From Bog-473 sp963744225 (lineage in GTDB: Bacteria; Actinomycetota; Acidimicrobiia; Acidimicrobiales; RAAP-2), in NCBI GenBank assembly GCA_963744225.1, contig CAVUSV010000005.1:310001-374000 (forward strand): DNA of 64,000 nucleotides, given 5' to 3'. The notes beneath the pieces are model-generated. The model ran no database searches. It worked only from the letters and a program-made list of their open reading frames with translations, and was not told the DNA's origin. Of this stretch, positions 16,877-26,025 are shown piece by piece. Position 1 is the first letter of the stretch; every line of letters begins with the position of its first letter. Position numbers and translations under genes: made by a program.

Positions 16877-18529
16877 ATGCCTTCTCTCCTTGCTGCACCG
16901 CCAGCGGTCCTGGTCGCCCGCAACCTGCACTACGAGCGCGACGGCCGCACCGTGCTCCAGGCCGTGTCCCTCGCCGTGGCGCCGGCGACCTGCCTGGGCG
17001 TCGTCGGCCCCAACGGTGTCGGAAAGTCGACCCTCCTGCAGATCGTTGCCGGCCTGCTCGTTCCCGCCGCGGGGGACGTTCGTGTGGACCCGCCGACCGC
17101 GACCGTGGGCTATCTCAGCCAGGAACATGCGAGGGCGGGCGACGAAACCGTGCGCGCCGCGCTCCACCGCCGGACCGGGGTCTCTGCCGCCGAAACCGAA
17201 CTGGCGGACGCAGCAACTTCCCTCTCGGTCGGCGGCCCGCTGGCCGCCGACCGCTACGCGGCGGCGCTGGCCCGGTACGAGTCGATCTCGGCCGGCGACT
17301 TCGAGGGTCGGCTGACGACCACGCTCGAGCACGTGGGGCTCACGACGTCCGTGGCGGACCACCCCGTGGCGACGCTCTCGGGCGGCCAGCAGGCGCGGGC
17401 CGCTCTGGCCGCGGTGCTTCTCGCCCGCTTCGACATCACCCTGCTCGATGAGCCGACCAACGATCTGGACTTCGAGGGACTGGCTCGGCTCGAAGACCTG
17501 GTGCGCCGCCGCAGCGGAGGCATGGTGATCGTGTCACACGACCGGGCCTTTCTCGACCGGACCGTCACTGAGGTCTTGGAGTTGGACGCGCACAGCCACA
17601 CAGGCCGAAGCTACGGCGGCGGATGGGCGGGCTACCTGGCCGAGCGCAACGCCGAGCACGCCCACGCGTCCGAGGCCTACGCGGTGTTCGAGACGCAACG
17701 GGCCGAGTTGCGCCGCCGGGCTCAGCGCGAGCGCCAATGGGCCACGACCGGTGTCGCCCGGGAGAAGAAGCGTCCGCGTGACAACGACAAGGCACAGCGG
17801 GACTTCCGGCTCAACCGGACCGAACGGTTGGCGTCGCGGGCACGGCAGACCGAGCGTGCACTCGAGTCGCTCCAGCAGGTCGAGAAACCGTGGGAGGGCT
17901 GGGACCTGCACTTCAGCATCAGCGAGGCGGCGCGTTCGGGGGACGTTGTGGTGCGCCTGGAAGACGCCGTCGTCGAGCGGGGCGAGTTCACGTTGGGACC
18001 CTTCACGCTGGACATCGCGTGGGCGGACCGAATTGCGCTCGTGGGTCCCAACGGGTCGGGCAAGACCACGCTCGTCGAGGCGCTGCTGGGTCGACTCCCG
18101 CTGGCCCAGGGCACGCGGCGCATGGGCCCGAGCGTCGTCGTCGGCGAGCTGGCGCAGGACCGCCGCGTCGTGCCTGAGGGGCCGAACCTGGCTGAGGCCT
18201 TCATGGAGGCCACCGGTCTCTCCGCCGAGCACGCCCGGTCCCAACTGGCGAAGTTCGCGCTGGGTGCCGATGCCGTGCTCCGGCCGTCATCGTCGCTCTC
18301 CCCCGGCGAGCGCACCCGCGCCGAGCTGGCCGCGTTCGCCGCCACGGGTGTCAATTTCCTGGTACTCGACGAGCCGACCAACCACTTGGACCTTCCGGCC
18401 ATCGAGCAATTGGAGACGGCGTTGCGGAGCTACGCCGGCACGCTCCTGCTGGTCTCACACGATCGCCGCCTGCTCGAGGCGGTGCCGGTGACCCGGCGCG
18501 TGGAGCTCCCCGAACTGCACCCCCGGTGA
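16877..18529 (+). CDS. ABC-F family ATPase (ribosome-associated)
   Basis: A 550-residue protein with two ABC cassettes and no membrane segment. Cassette 1 has VGPNGVGKSTLLQIV, LSGGQQARAALAAVL and LLDEPTNDLDFEGL; cassette 2 has VGPNGSGKTTLVEAL, LSPGERTRAELAAF and LVLDEPTNHLDLPAI. The linker between them (about residues 250-340) is rich in Arg, Lys and Glu, as in the P-site tRNA interaction motif. Members protect ribosomes from antibiotics or tune translation. Start ATG 16877 has GGAG upstream. The structured leader hints at regulated expression, as in resistance ABC-F genes; which drug, if any, cannot be told. Confidence 0.9.
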   Translation: MPSLLAAPPAVLVARNLHYERDGRTVLQAVSLAVAPATCLGVVGPNGVGKSTLLQIVAGLLVPAAGDVRVDPPTATVGYLSQEHARAGDETVRAALHRRTGVSAAETELADAATSLSVGGPLAADRYAAALARYESISAGDFEGRLTTTLEHVGLTTSVADHPVATLSGGQQARAALAAVLLARFDITLLDEPTNDLDFEGLARLEDLVRRRSGGMVIVSHDRAFLDRTVTEVLELDAHSHTGRSYGGGWAGYLAERNAEHAHASEAYAVFETQRAELRRRAQRERQWATTGVAREKKRPRDNDKAQRDFRLNRTERLASRARQTERALESLQQVEKPWEGWDLHFSISEAARSGDVVVRLEDAVVERGEFTLGPFTLDIAWADRIALVGPNGSGKTTLVEALLGRLPLAQGTRRMGPSVVVGELAQDRRVVPEGPNLAEAFMEATGLSAEHARSQLAKFALGADAVLRPSSSLSPGERTRAELAAFAATGVNFLVLDEPTNHLDLPAIEQLETALRSYAGTLLLVSHDRRLLEAVPVTRRVELPELHPR

Positions 18530-18657
18530 AGCCGACGACCAGAGGCCCCGCGTGCCGCTCCGCGCCGAAGGCCCGCGCACCGCGATCGCAACCGCACTGC
18601 GCCACCACGCCACCGTGCGGAGGTCATTGTGTGTGATGGAGCATGGGAGAAGGCGCA

Positions 18658-18939
18658 ATGACATACAGCCTCAAGTCTGCCGCCGAGGAAATGGTCGAAC
18701 GGCTGATCGTCGCGGCCAACCGGGCCCACCCTGAAGCGGCCTGGCGGTACGAGCTCACGAGCGAGCTCGACAACATCGAGGTGGTGTCGGGAGGAACAAG
18801 CGCCCACCTCTTGCGCATCCATCCGTGCTGGCTCCGCTTTGTCGTCTCCCAAGGCGAATTCGAGTCCTGCGTGGCCGACGAGATCGAGGCCTGGTACCTC
18901 CTCGAGCGCCTGACCCGCGTCGTCCCCGCCGTCGCCTGA
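18658..18939 (+). CDS. Small conserved-looking cytosolic protein of unknown function
   Basis: A 93-residue protein with no recognised domain. It begins MTYSLKSAAEEMVERLIVAA and is predicted mostly alpha/beta, with an acidic middle (ELTSELDNIEVVSGG) and a hydrophobic core (HPCWLRFVVSQGEFESC). Start ATG 18658 is supported by GGGAGAAGG upstream. Base composition and codon use match its neighbours. It lies between the ABC-F gene and the convergent oxidoreductase and may share the ABC-F transcript. Confidence 0.6.
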   Translation: MTYSLKSAAEEMVERLIVAANRAHPEAAWRYELTSELDNIEVVSGGTSAHLLRIHPCWLRFVVSQGEFESCVADEIEAWYLLERLTRVVPAVA

Positions 18940-18974
18940 GCTCCCGCCAGGGGCCCGCGAGAACACACGCCTAG

Positions 18975-20397
18975 CTAGCTGAACCGCTCCCGCAGCACCA
19001 CCTGCGCCGCCGCTACGCCGCACATCCCGTGGACGCCGCCCCCCGGCGGGGTCGAGGCCGAGCAGAGATACACACCATCGAGCGCCGTCCGATACGGGTT
19101 CCACCGCGGAACGGGACGGAAGACAGTCTGGCGCAGCGTGGCCGCACCGCCGTTGACGTCGCCCCCCAACAGGTTCGGGTTGTCGAGCTCTGCCTCGGCG
19201 GCCGTTCGCACCGCACGCGCCAGGACCCGATCGCGAAACCCGGGGGCAAAACGCTCGATCTGCGCCTCCATGCGCTCGCTCATGTCGACGGGTGAGCCGT
19301 TGGGCACGTGGCAGTAGGCCCACAATGTCTGCTTTCCCACCGGAGCCGCGTGTCGGGTCGACCACGCCGGGTTGCGCGACCAGGACGAAGGGTTGGTCGG
19401 GGTGCTGGCCGTCATGCACGGCAGCCTCCGCCCGCGCCACCTCCTCGAACGTCCCGCCCACGTGCACCGTGACCGTGCGCCGGCAGGCTTCGGCACTCCA
19501 GGGCACGGGGCCGTCCAAGGCCCAGTCCACCTTGCAGGCGCCGGGACCGGGGCGGAACCGGGCCCACCGGCGGGCGGCCCCTCGGGGCAGGCGGGGCCCC
19601 GCCAACGTCACGAACTGGCGCGGCGAGGTATCGAGTAACACCGCCCGCGCCGGCGGCAGCTCCGCCAGCGACGTGATCCTGTGTCCGGTGTGCACCACGC
19701 CGCCGCGTCGATGCAGCTCGCTCGCCAAACCCTGCGTGATTGCTGCGCTCCCGCCTTCGACCACCGGCCAGCCCATGCCGTGGCCAAGCGCCGTGAGCAA
19801 CAGCCCGAATGCCGCCGTCAGCGGCGCGGTCAGCGGCTGCATCGAGTGCGCAGACGCGCCCGCCAGGAGGGCCCGGCCCGCATCGGTGCTGAAGCGACGC
19901 GTGGCGTGGCGGGCCGACGGCGTCCCGACGAGCGCGAAACGGGCCAACGCAAGCGGATCCCGCGGCACGCTCCGCATGGGTCCCAGCACGTACCCGACGA
20001 TGGGGTCCAGCCAATCGACCAGTGGTCCGACGAGTCCGCGGTACGCCGCCGCATCCCCGCCCAGGTGCGATGCCGTTTCCCCGACGTCGCGGTAGAGCGC
20101 GGCGGCACGTCCACCGCCGAGCGGGTGGGCAAAGGCCAGCTCGGGCTGGCGCAGCGCCACACCGAGACCGGGGAGGTCGAGCGAGCGGAAGAAGGGCGAC
20201 GCGACCAGCATCGGATGCACGGCTGCGCAGACGTCGTGGCGGAAACCTTCCAAGGTCAGCGCCTCGGTGCGCGTTCCACCCCCGACGGTCGGCGCACCCT
20301 CGTACACCTCAACTCCGTGCCCGGCCCGGGCCAGCGTGAGGGCGGCAGCGAGTCCGTTCGGTCCCGACCCCACGACGATGGCGTCGGGATGCTCCAT
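18975..20397 (-). CDS. Phytoene desaturase-like FAD-dependent oxidoreductase, frameshifted
   Basis: An approximately 473-residue flavoprotein of the CrtI/amine-oxidase type. The dinucleotide fold is at the N-terminus (DAIVVGSGPNGLAAALTLAR) with the acidic end VEVYEG and then PTVGGGTRTEAL. The C-terminal FAD motif is GVYLCSASTPPGGGVHGMCG. A single base near 19350 breaks the frame between VVDPTR and APVGKQTLWAYCHVPNG; both parts match the family. Its -10 box TAACGT ends six bases before the ATG, so the message is probably leaderless. No carotenoid genes lie nearby, so the substrate is open; such paralogues are common in actinobacteria. Confidence 0.85.
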
Positions 20398-20403
20398 GGG
20401 TGG

Positions 20404-20409
20404 ACGTTA
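20404..20409 (-). promoter_or_regulatory. -10 box of a leaderless promoter
   Basis: On the minus strand TAACGT is followed by CCACCC and then the ATG at 20397, the same six-base gap found before several other genes here. No -35 box was recognised. Confidence 0.4.
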
Positions 20410-20548
20410 CCGACCGCGATCGGGTCGCCTCCGGAGGTCTGACCCCCGACTGCCGCGAGCTGCCGCGAGCTGCCGGGGGAGCGAGTATTAGGTTGCGGTT
20501 ATCGTCGGCGCTCGCCGACGGGCACGCACACCACGAAAGAGGGCGCTC

Positions 20549-21691
20549 ATGGCCGAAGTGCACGGAACTTGCGAACCGCGCTTCGAGGCGGTCCGCGCCA
20601 CCCTCGCCACGCAACTCGAGACGGGGGCAGACCTCGGCGCGTCGGTCGCCGTCCTGCTCCACGGCGAGCCCGTCGTAGACATCTGGGGGGGCTGGGCCGA
20701 CGCAGAGAAGACGCGGGCGTGGGAACGCGACACCATCACCAACGTCTGGTCAACCACCAAGACGATGACGTTCCTGTGCGCACTCATGCTGCATGACCGG
20801 GGCGAGCTCGACTTCCACGCTCCCGTGGCCACCTACTGGCCCGAGTTCGCGCAGGCCGGCAAGGAGAAGATCGAGGTGCGCCACGTCATGGGGCACACCG
20901 CCGGCCTGTCGGGTTGGGAGGAGCCCATGGTCCCCCACGACCTGGCGAACTGGGAGAAGTGCACCTTTCGACTGGCGGCCCAGGCGCCGTGGTGGGAACC
21001 CGGCACGGCGTCGGGCTACCACGCCGTGACCCAGGGCTACCTCATCGGCGAGATCGTCCGCCGCATCACCGGCGAGAGCATCGGCGCCTGGTTCGACCGC
21101 GAGGTGGCCAAACCCCTCGATGCGGACTTCCACATCGGCCTGCCCGCCAGTGAGGATCACCGCGTGTCCAAGGTCATCCCGCCACCCCCGATCGACCTGG
21201 CCGCCATGGAGGGTCAGGTCAGCGATCTCATGCTCAAGACGTTCATGAATCCGCTCATCGATGCGACCACGACGTACGAGGAATGGTGGCGCCGCGCGGA
21301 GATCCCCGCCGCCAACGGCCAGGGCAACGCGCGCTCGGTGGCCACCATCCAGTCCATCGTGGCCGGCAGGGGCGAGGCCCGCGGCGTGCGCCTGCTCTCC
21401 GCCAAGAGCACGGACCCCATCTTCGAGGTGCAGGCCGAGGGAATCGACTTGGTGCTTGGCGTCCCGCAGCGCATCGGCATGGGATACGGCCTGAGCAACC
21501 CGCCCGAGATGCCCCTCGGCCCCCGCGCCTGCTACTGGGGCGGCTACGGCGGCTCCGTCATCATCATGGACCAGGACGCCGAGCTCACCGTCTGTTACGT
21601 GATGAACCGCATGGAGTCCGGCCTCGTCGGCGACTTCCGCGGCATCAACATCGTGGCCGCCACCGTGGAGGGTCTGGCGTCCGGCGACTGA
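20549..21691 (+). CDS. Beta-lactamase-fold serine esterase (class C/EstB-like)
   Basis: A 380-residue serine hydrolase of the beta-lactamase/transpeptidase-like family. The nucleophile motif SxxK is S68-T-T-K71 in VWSTTKTMTF, and the YxN-type position is Y-H-A in SGYHAVTQGYL. GHTAGLSGWEEP and CYWGGYGGSVIIMD match EstB-type carboxylesterases. There is no signal peptide, so it is probably cytosolic. It may hydrolyse short esters or lactones rather than beta-lactams. ATG 20549 is the first start that preserves the family N-terminus (residues 10-45). It is divergent from the oxidoreductase and convergent with ridA. Confidence 0.85.
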   Translation: MAEVHGTCEPRFEAVRATLATQLETGADLGASVAVLLHGEPVVDIWGGWADAEKTRAWERDTITNVWSTTKTMTFLCALMLHDRGELDFHAPVATYWPEFAQAGKEKIEVRHVMGHTAGLSGWEEPMVPHDLANWEKCTFRLAAQAPWWEPGTASGYHAVTQGYLIGEIVRRITGESIGAWFDREVAKPLDADFHIGLPASEDHRVSKVIPPPPIDLAAMEGQVSDLMLKTFMNPLIDATTTYEEWWRRAEIPAANGQGNARSVATIQSIVAGRGEARGVRLLSAKSTDPIFEVQAEGIDLVLGVPQRIGMGYGLSNPPEMPLGPRACYWGGYGGSVIIMDQDAELTVCYVMNRMESGLVGDFRGINIVAATVEGLASGD

Positions 21692-21734
21692 TGCGACCGG
21701 ACGCCGGTGCGCCGGCGCGGGCCGTGTCGTTCGC

Positions 21735-22127
21735 CTAACTGCCTCCGGGGAGCACCGCCTCGGCTTCGATTTCAACCTTCCAGGCGGGGTCCAGCAATCC
21801 CGCCACGACGACCATGGTGGCGGCGGGCCGTACGTGCCCGAGCAGTTCGCCGTGGATCGCCCCGACCGCTCCGCTGTCCTCGGCGGACGTAATGAACATC
21901 CGGGTCCGAACAACGTCGCCGAGTGAGGCCCCGGCCTCAGCCAGCGCGGCCACGATGATCTCGAAACACCGCCGGGCCTGGGCGCCTGCACCGTCGGGAC
22001 ACCCGCCACCGGGAAGGACGGGCCCCGTCCCCGAGACCATCACCCGGTCGCCCACCCGGAGCGCCCGGCTGAACCCGATGACGGGTTCGAAGGGCGAATC
22101 CGAGGAGATGCGGCGACGATCAGTCAT
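21735..22127 (-). CDS. RidA/YjgF/Rid-family protein
   Basis: A 130-residue member of the Rid family, trimeric enzymes that hydrolyse reactive enamines and imines to ketones and ammonia. The visible core is GFSRALRVGDRVMVSGTGP, then CFEIIVAALAEAGASLGDVVRTRMFIT. The conserved Arg of the deaminase site is in that last string (VVRTRM). The terminal E-A-E-A-V-L motif matches subfamilies whose substrate is not known. It is divergent from the L,D-transpeptidase, with only about 35 bp between the start codons. Confidence 0.85.
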   Translation of the reverse strand: MTDRRRISSDSPFEPVIGFSRALRVGDRVMVSGTGPVLPGGGCPDGAGAQARRCFEIIVAALAEAGASLGDVVRTRMFITSAEDSGAVGAIHGELLGHVRPAATMVVVAGLLDPAWKVEIEAEAVLPGGS

Positions 22128-22162
22128 GGGGGAAATCCTCGCACCCCGAGGGGGTCGCCACG

Positions 22163-23062
22163 GTGGTGGCCGGTACCATTGCCGCCATCACTGGTCGCAC
22201 GAATCCCGGGCTGCGCCGCGTCGTTGCGGCGGTGGCGGCATGCGTCGTGGCGATCGCCGCCGGGACGGTGGTGGTCACCGTGGTCAGCCCGACATCGACG
22301 GGCGCGCCGTCGGCCGCGCCGCTCCAGGTCCCGGGCACGTCGACTCCACCTCCGACGCCGACTCCGGGTCCCCTCTCGACCGGGAACTCCGCGAATTCCG
22401 CGAACTCCGCGAACTCCGCGAACACCACGCCGCCCGTGGGTGCCACCGCGCCACCGGGCGACACGCTCGTCGCCACGACCGACGGTGCCATTTCCGGCTA
22501 CCCCGCCCCCGGTGCGCTGGCGGCCGACGTGACCGTGCCGGGCAGCTGGTTCGGCTACCCATCCATACTTCCCGTCATCGCCACCCAGCCCGGCTGGCTC
22601 GAGGTCCGCCTGGCCCAGCGGCCCAACGGCGCGACCACCTGGGTCCAGCAGAGCGACGTGACGCTCGCGAGCACGCCCTACGCCATCGTCGTCAACCTCA
22701 CGACCATGCACCTCACCGTGTACCAGGAAGGCACGCCGATCATGGACTTCCCGGCCGGCGTCGGCGCGCCCGACGAGCCGACGCCGCCCGGCCAGTACTT
22801 CGTCTCCATGACGGTGCCGCCACCGAACGCCACGTACGGCGCGTTCGTGCTGGCGACGTCGGCCCATTCCAACACCATCACCGACTGGGAGAACTCCGGG
22901 GATGCCGTCATCGGCATCCACGGGCCGATCACCGCCTCCGACGACGCGCGCATCGGTACCTCCGGCGCCGCCATCTCACACGGCTGCATCCGGCTGCACG
23001 ACGCCGACCTGGCCCGGCTCGCGGTCATCCCGCCGGGCACGCCCCTCGCCATCGTGAACTGA
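22163..23062 (+). CDS. L,D-transpeptidase (YkuD domain)
   Basis: A 299-residue secreted or membrane-anchored peptidoglycan cross-linking enzyme. After an N-terminal hydrophobic segment (RRVVAAVAACVVAIAAGTVV) comes a Pro/Thr/Ser-rich linker containing four NSA repeats, an SH3-like region, then the YkuD domain. The catalytic motif is ISHGCIRLHD with Cys near residue 275 and the preceding IGIHGP. Start GTG 22163 is the earliest sensible start; a later start within the next 25 bases is possible because TACCAT at 22174 looks like a -10 box. Such enzymes form 3-3 cross-links and can give carbapenem-dependent or beta-lactam-tolerant walls. Confidence 0.88.
   Translation: MVAGTIAAITGRTNPGLRRVVAAVAACVVAIAAGTVVVTVVSPTSTGAPSAAPLQVPGTSTPPPTPTPGPLSTGNSANSANSANSANTTPPVGATAPPGDTLVATTDGAISGYPAPGALAADVTVPGSWFGYPSILPVIATQPGWLEVRLAQRPNGATTWVQQSDVTLASTPYAIVVNLTTMHLTVYQEGTPIMDFPAGVGAPDEPTPPGQYFVSMTVPPPNATYGAFVLATSAHSNTITDWENSGDAVIGIHGPITASDDARIGTSGAAISHGCIRLHDADLARLAVIPPGTPLAIVN
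22384..22419 (+). repeat. Four 9-bp tandem repeats in the transpeptidase linker
   Basis: GAACTCCGC is repeated four times with one variant (GAATTCCGC), and it encodes the NSANSANSANSA stretch. The unit is a multiple of three, so gain or loss of copies would change linker length without breaking the frame. Confidence 0.85.
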
Positions 23063-23140
23063 CCCGACCCTCCTCCGGCTCGGCGCTGCCCAGTGCCACG
23101 AGAGCCAGGACCTGGGTCACCGCGCCGCCATGCCCCCTCG

Positions 23141-25027
23141 TCAGGTCAGCTCGTAGTCGGCCAGGTCCGGCTCCAGCGTGCGCGCCCAGTACGAGTGGAG
23201 GTCGAAGGGCCAGTTCTGCGTGACCCGCCCGTGCGCGTTGCGGTACCACGTCGGCACGTCCGCCACTCCCCACACCATCTGCGCGTTCCCCTCCTCCATC
23301 TCGCGCCCGTAACGCTCGTGGACGTCGCGCCGGCACGACATCGTCCGGTGGCCGGCCTCGAGCAGCCGACCGATCGCCTCGACGGCGTAGCGCACCTGGC
23401 ACTCCACCATCACCAGGATGCTGCCGTTGATGACGAGGTTCGTGTTCGGACCGTAGAGCAGGAAGAAATTGGGGAACCCCGGCACCGTGATGCCGAGGTA
23501 GGCACGGGCGTCACCGCCCCACTCCTCGTTGAGCTCCACCCCGCCCGAGCCGACCACGCGCATGGGCGCCACGAAGGCCGACGCGCTGAACCCCGTCCCG
23601 TAGATGAGCACGTCCGCCGGGTGTTCCTCGCCGTCCGCCGTCCTCACCCCCCGCGGCGTGATCTCAGTGATCGGCGATGTCACGAGATCGACGTCGGCGC
23701 GTCCGAGCGCCCCCGCCCACCGCCCGTCGTCGCGCAGGGCGCGTTTGGCGAAGGGCGGGAAGTGGGGCACCATCTTCTCGAAGAGCTCGTCGTCGTCCAC
23801 CTGGGCCCGGAGGACGTCGATCAGCATGGAGCGCACGAAGTCGTTGCCGGCGCTCACCGCCTCGGTGTGCTCGTCCCAGTCCGGATCGACCCACGCTGCG
23901 GCCAGCAGGCCCTCGTGCATGATCCAGAATTGCCACAGGCGGTCCCAGCGCCCGTAGGTGGGCAGCAGCGCCAGCAGGTCGTGGAATTCGGGGGGAAACG
24001 GGTTCTCGTAATTCTCCGTCGGCAACAGCCAGGGCGGCGTGCGCTGGTAGACATCGAGGTGGTCCACCTTCCCGGCCAGGCAGGGGACGAACTGGGCCGA
24101 GCTGGCCCCGGTCCCGATCACCGCAACGCGCTGCCCGGCCAGATCGACCGAATCGTCCCAGGCCGCCGAGTGGAACGACGGACCATGGAAGGCCTCCCGA
24201 CCTGCGATGGCAGGAAACGAGGGGCGGTTGAGCTGGCCGACCGCGCAGACGACACCGTCGAACACCTCGGTCCTCTCGGTGCCGTCCCCGGTGCGCACGA
24301 GCAGCGCCCATTCCCCCGCCTCGTCGTCGAATCGTGCCTCGGTCACCTCGCACGAGAAGCGGACGCAGTCGCCCAACTCCAGCTCTTTGGCTGTCCGTTG
24401 CAAGTAGGCCAGCAGATCCGGCTGCGCCGAGAAGCGCGAGACCCAGTCGTTGGTCTGGGCGAACGAGAAGCTGTAGAGCTGGTTGGGCACGTCGACCCGG
24501 CAGCCCGGGTAGACGTTCTCGAGCCAGGTCCCGCCGACGTCCACGTTCTTCTCGAACACGGTCACGGCAATGCCCGCCTGGCGCAGCCGGTGCGCGGCGG
24601 CCAGGCCCGAAGCACCCGCCCCGACGACGGCGCAGCGGAAGCTGCCCCCGACCTCCCCCACGTTCCACGACGGCCGTCGGGGATCGGTCCCCTCGAGAGC
24701 CAGCTCCTCGGTCAAGAAGCCCTCCCAGTGGTCGGACGATCCGGGGCCGACGAGGAATCCGAAGATCCGGCGCAGCGTGTCCTCCGTCAGCGCTCGCTCC
24801 GGCGCCCCTGCGTCCTGGTGGGCCCGCAGAGCGCCCGCGGCCAGCCGCCGTGCCTCCTCCTCCTGCTCGGGCCCGAGGCCGCGACCCGGCACGAGGAGCT
24901 GCTCCTGATCGGGCGCGAACTCCTCGCGCAGCAGCGACAGGTCGCCCGTCCGGTGGGCCACCGCGCACAAGAGCGGGTGCACCTCCGCCGCGGCGAACGC
25001 CGCCTCCAGCCGCGCCGCGTCGGTCAC
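23141..25027 (-). CDS. Baeyer-Villiger-type flavin monooxygenase
   Basis: A 628-residue class B flavoprotein monooxygenase, close in design to 4-hydroxyacetophenone monooxygenase. It has an N-terminal helical extension of about 125 residues, then the FAD fold (CAVVGAGASGLAAAHRLRQAG), the EKNVDVGGTWLENVYPGCRVD string, the BVMO fingerprint F-x-G-x3-H-x3-W-D (FHGPSFHSAAWDD) and the NADP fold (VAVIGTGASSAQFVP). Such enzymes insert oxygen next to ketones to make esters. The SDR gene ends 9 bp upstream on the same strand, so an alcohol-ketone-ester route is plausible. Confidence 0.9.
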   Translation of the reverse strand: MTDAARLEAAFAAAEVHPLLCAVAHRTGDLSLLREEFAPDQEQLLVPGRGLGPEQEEEARRLAAGALRAHQDAGAPERALTEDTLRRIFGFLVGPGSSDHWEGFLTEELALEGTDPRRPSWNVGEVGGSFRCAVVGAGASGLAAAHRLRQAGIAVTVFEKNVDVGGTWLENVYPGCRVDVPNQLYSFSFAQTNDWVSRFSAQPDLLAYLQRTAKELELGDCVRFSCEVTEARFDDEAGEWALLVRTGDGTERTEVFDGVVCAVGQLNRPSFPAIAGREAFHGPSFHSAAWDDSVDLAGQRVAVIGTGASSAQFVPCLAGKVDHLDVYQRTPPWLLPTENYENPFPPEFHDLLALLPTYGRWDRLWQFWIMHEGLLAAAWVDPDWDEHTEAVSAGNDFVRSMLIDVLRAQVDDDELFEKMVPHFPPFAKRALRDDGRWAGALGRADVDLVTSPITEITPRGVRTADGEEHPADVLIYGTGFSASAFVAPMRVVGSGGVELNEEWGGDARAYLGITVPGFPNFFLLYGPNTNLVINGSILVMVECQVRYAVEAIGRLLEAGHRTMSCRRDVHERYGREMEEGNAQMVWGVADVPTWYRNAHGRVTQNWPFDLHSYWARTLEPDLADYELT

Positions 25028-25036
25028 GCCGGCGCC

Positions 25037-25939
25037 TCAGCCCCCCATGTGCTTCACGAGTTGGGCGATCTGGCTGTTGACCTCCACGGTGCGCGGCAGC
25101 TTGTCCATGGCGGTGGCCAGGGTCTCGGCCGTCCAGCGGTCGTCGGTGTCAACCGAGTCCGCGATCGACCAGCCGCCGTAGATGCCGACCGAACCCCCGT
25201 ACACACTGAAGACCTGGCCGTTGAAGGGGCACGTCTCGGCCGCCAGCACCGCGACGAGCGGCGAGACATTCTCCGGATCGAAGACGTGCTGTTGCATCGA
25301 CTCGCCCATTCCCGGGGTTTGCATCGTCAGGCGCGTCCGCGCGACGGGGGCGATGCAGTTGGCCCGCACGCCGTAGCGGTTGAGCTCCATGGCGTTCACC
25401 ACCGTCATGGCGGCGATGCCGGCCTTGGCTGCCGAGTAATTGGTCTGGCCGACGTTGCCATGGAGCCCCGCACCCGAGCTCGTGTTGACGATGGCGCGGT
25501 CGGTCACCGTCCCGGCCTTGGCCGCCTCCCGCCACACCTCGGCGGCGTGGCGGGTGACGTTGAAGGTGCCCTTGAGGTGGACCGCGATGACATCGTCGAA
25601 CTCTTGCTCGCTCATGGAGACGAGCATGCGGTCGCGCAGGATGCCCGCGTTGTTGACCACGACGTGGAGGTCGCCGTAGGTGGTGACGGCCTGGTCGACG
25701 AGCGCCTTCGCACCGGCAAAGGAGCTCACGCTGTCCGTGCTGGCCACCGCCTGGCCCCCGGCGGCCGTGATCTCGTCCACCACGGACTGCGCGGCCGAGA
25801 CGTCGGCCCCAGAGCCGTCGACGGCGCCCCCGAGGTCGTTGACGACCACCTTGGCGCCGAGGGACGCGAAGAGCAACGCGTGCTCGCGGCCGATGCCGCG
25901 CCCCGCCCCCGTGATGATCGCCACTCTGTCCTGCAACAT
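25037..25939 (-). CDS. Short-chain dehydrogenase/reductase (MFE-2/17beta-HSD4-like)
   Basis: A 300-residue NAD(P)-dependent SDR. TGAGRGIG (residues 10-17) is the cofactor loop, NNAG is at 96-99, and the catalytic Ser (TSSG, 153-156), Tyr168 and Lys172 (YSAAK) are intact. VVVNDLGGAVDGSG after beta-2, with Asp after the Rossmann strand, is typical of NAD-linked 3-hydroxyacyl-CoA dehydrogenases of peroxisomal MFE-2 type. It is encoded just upstream of the BVMO on the same strand and probably in one operon. Confidence 0.88.
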   Translation of the reverse strand: MLQDRVAIITGAGRGIGREHALLFASLGAKVVVNDLGGAVDGSGADVSAAQSVVDEITAAGGQAVASTDSVSSFAGAKALVDQAVTTYGDLHVVVNNAGILRDRMLVSMSEQEFDDVIAVHLKGTFNVTRHAAEVWREAAKAGTVTDRAIVNTSSGAGLHGNVGQTNYSAAKAGIAAMTVVNAMELNRYGVRANCIAPVARTRLTMQTPGMGESMQQHVFDPENVSPLVAVLAAETCPFNGQVFSVYGGSVGIYGGWSIADSVDTDDRWTAETLATAMDKLPRTVEVNSQIAQLVKHMGG

Positions 25940-26025
25940 GGTTCAGCCGTCCTCTCGGTTCGTGTGCGGTCCCCCGCCGGCGGGCGGTGGACCGGGCGCG
26001 ACGATTGCAACGGTGTCCCAGCCTG

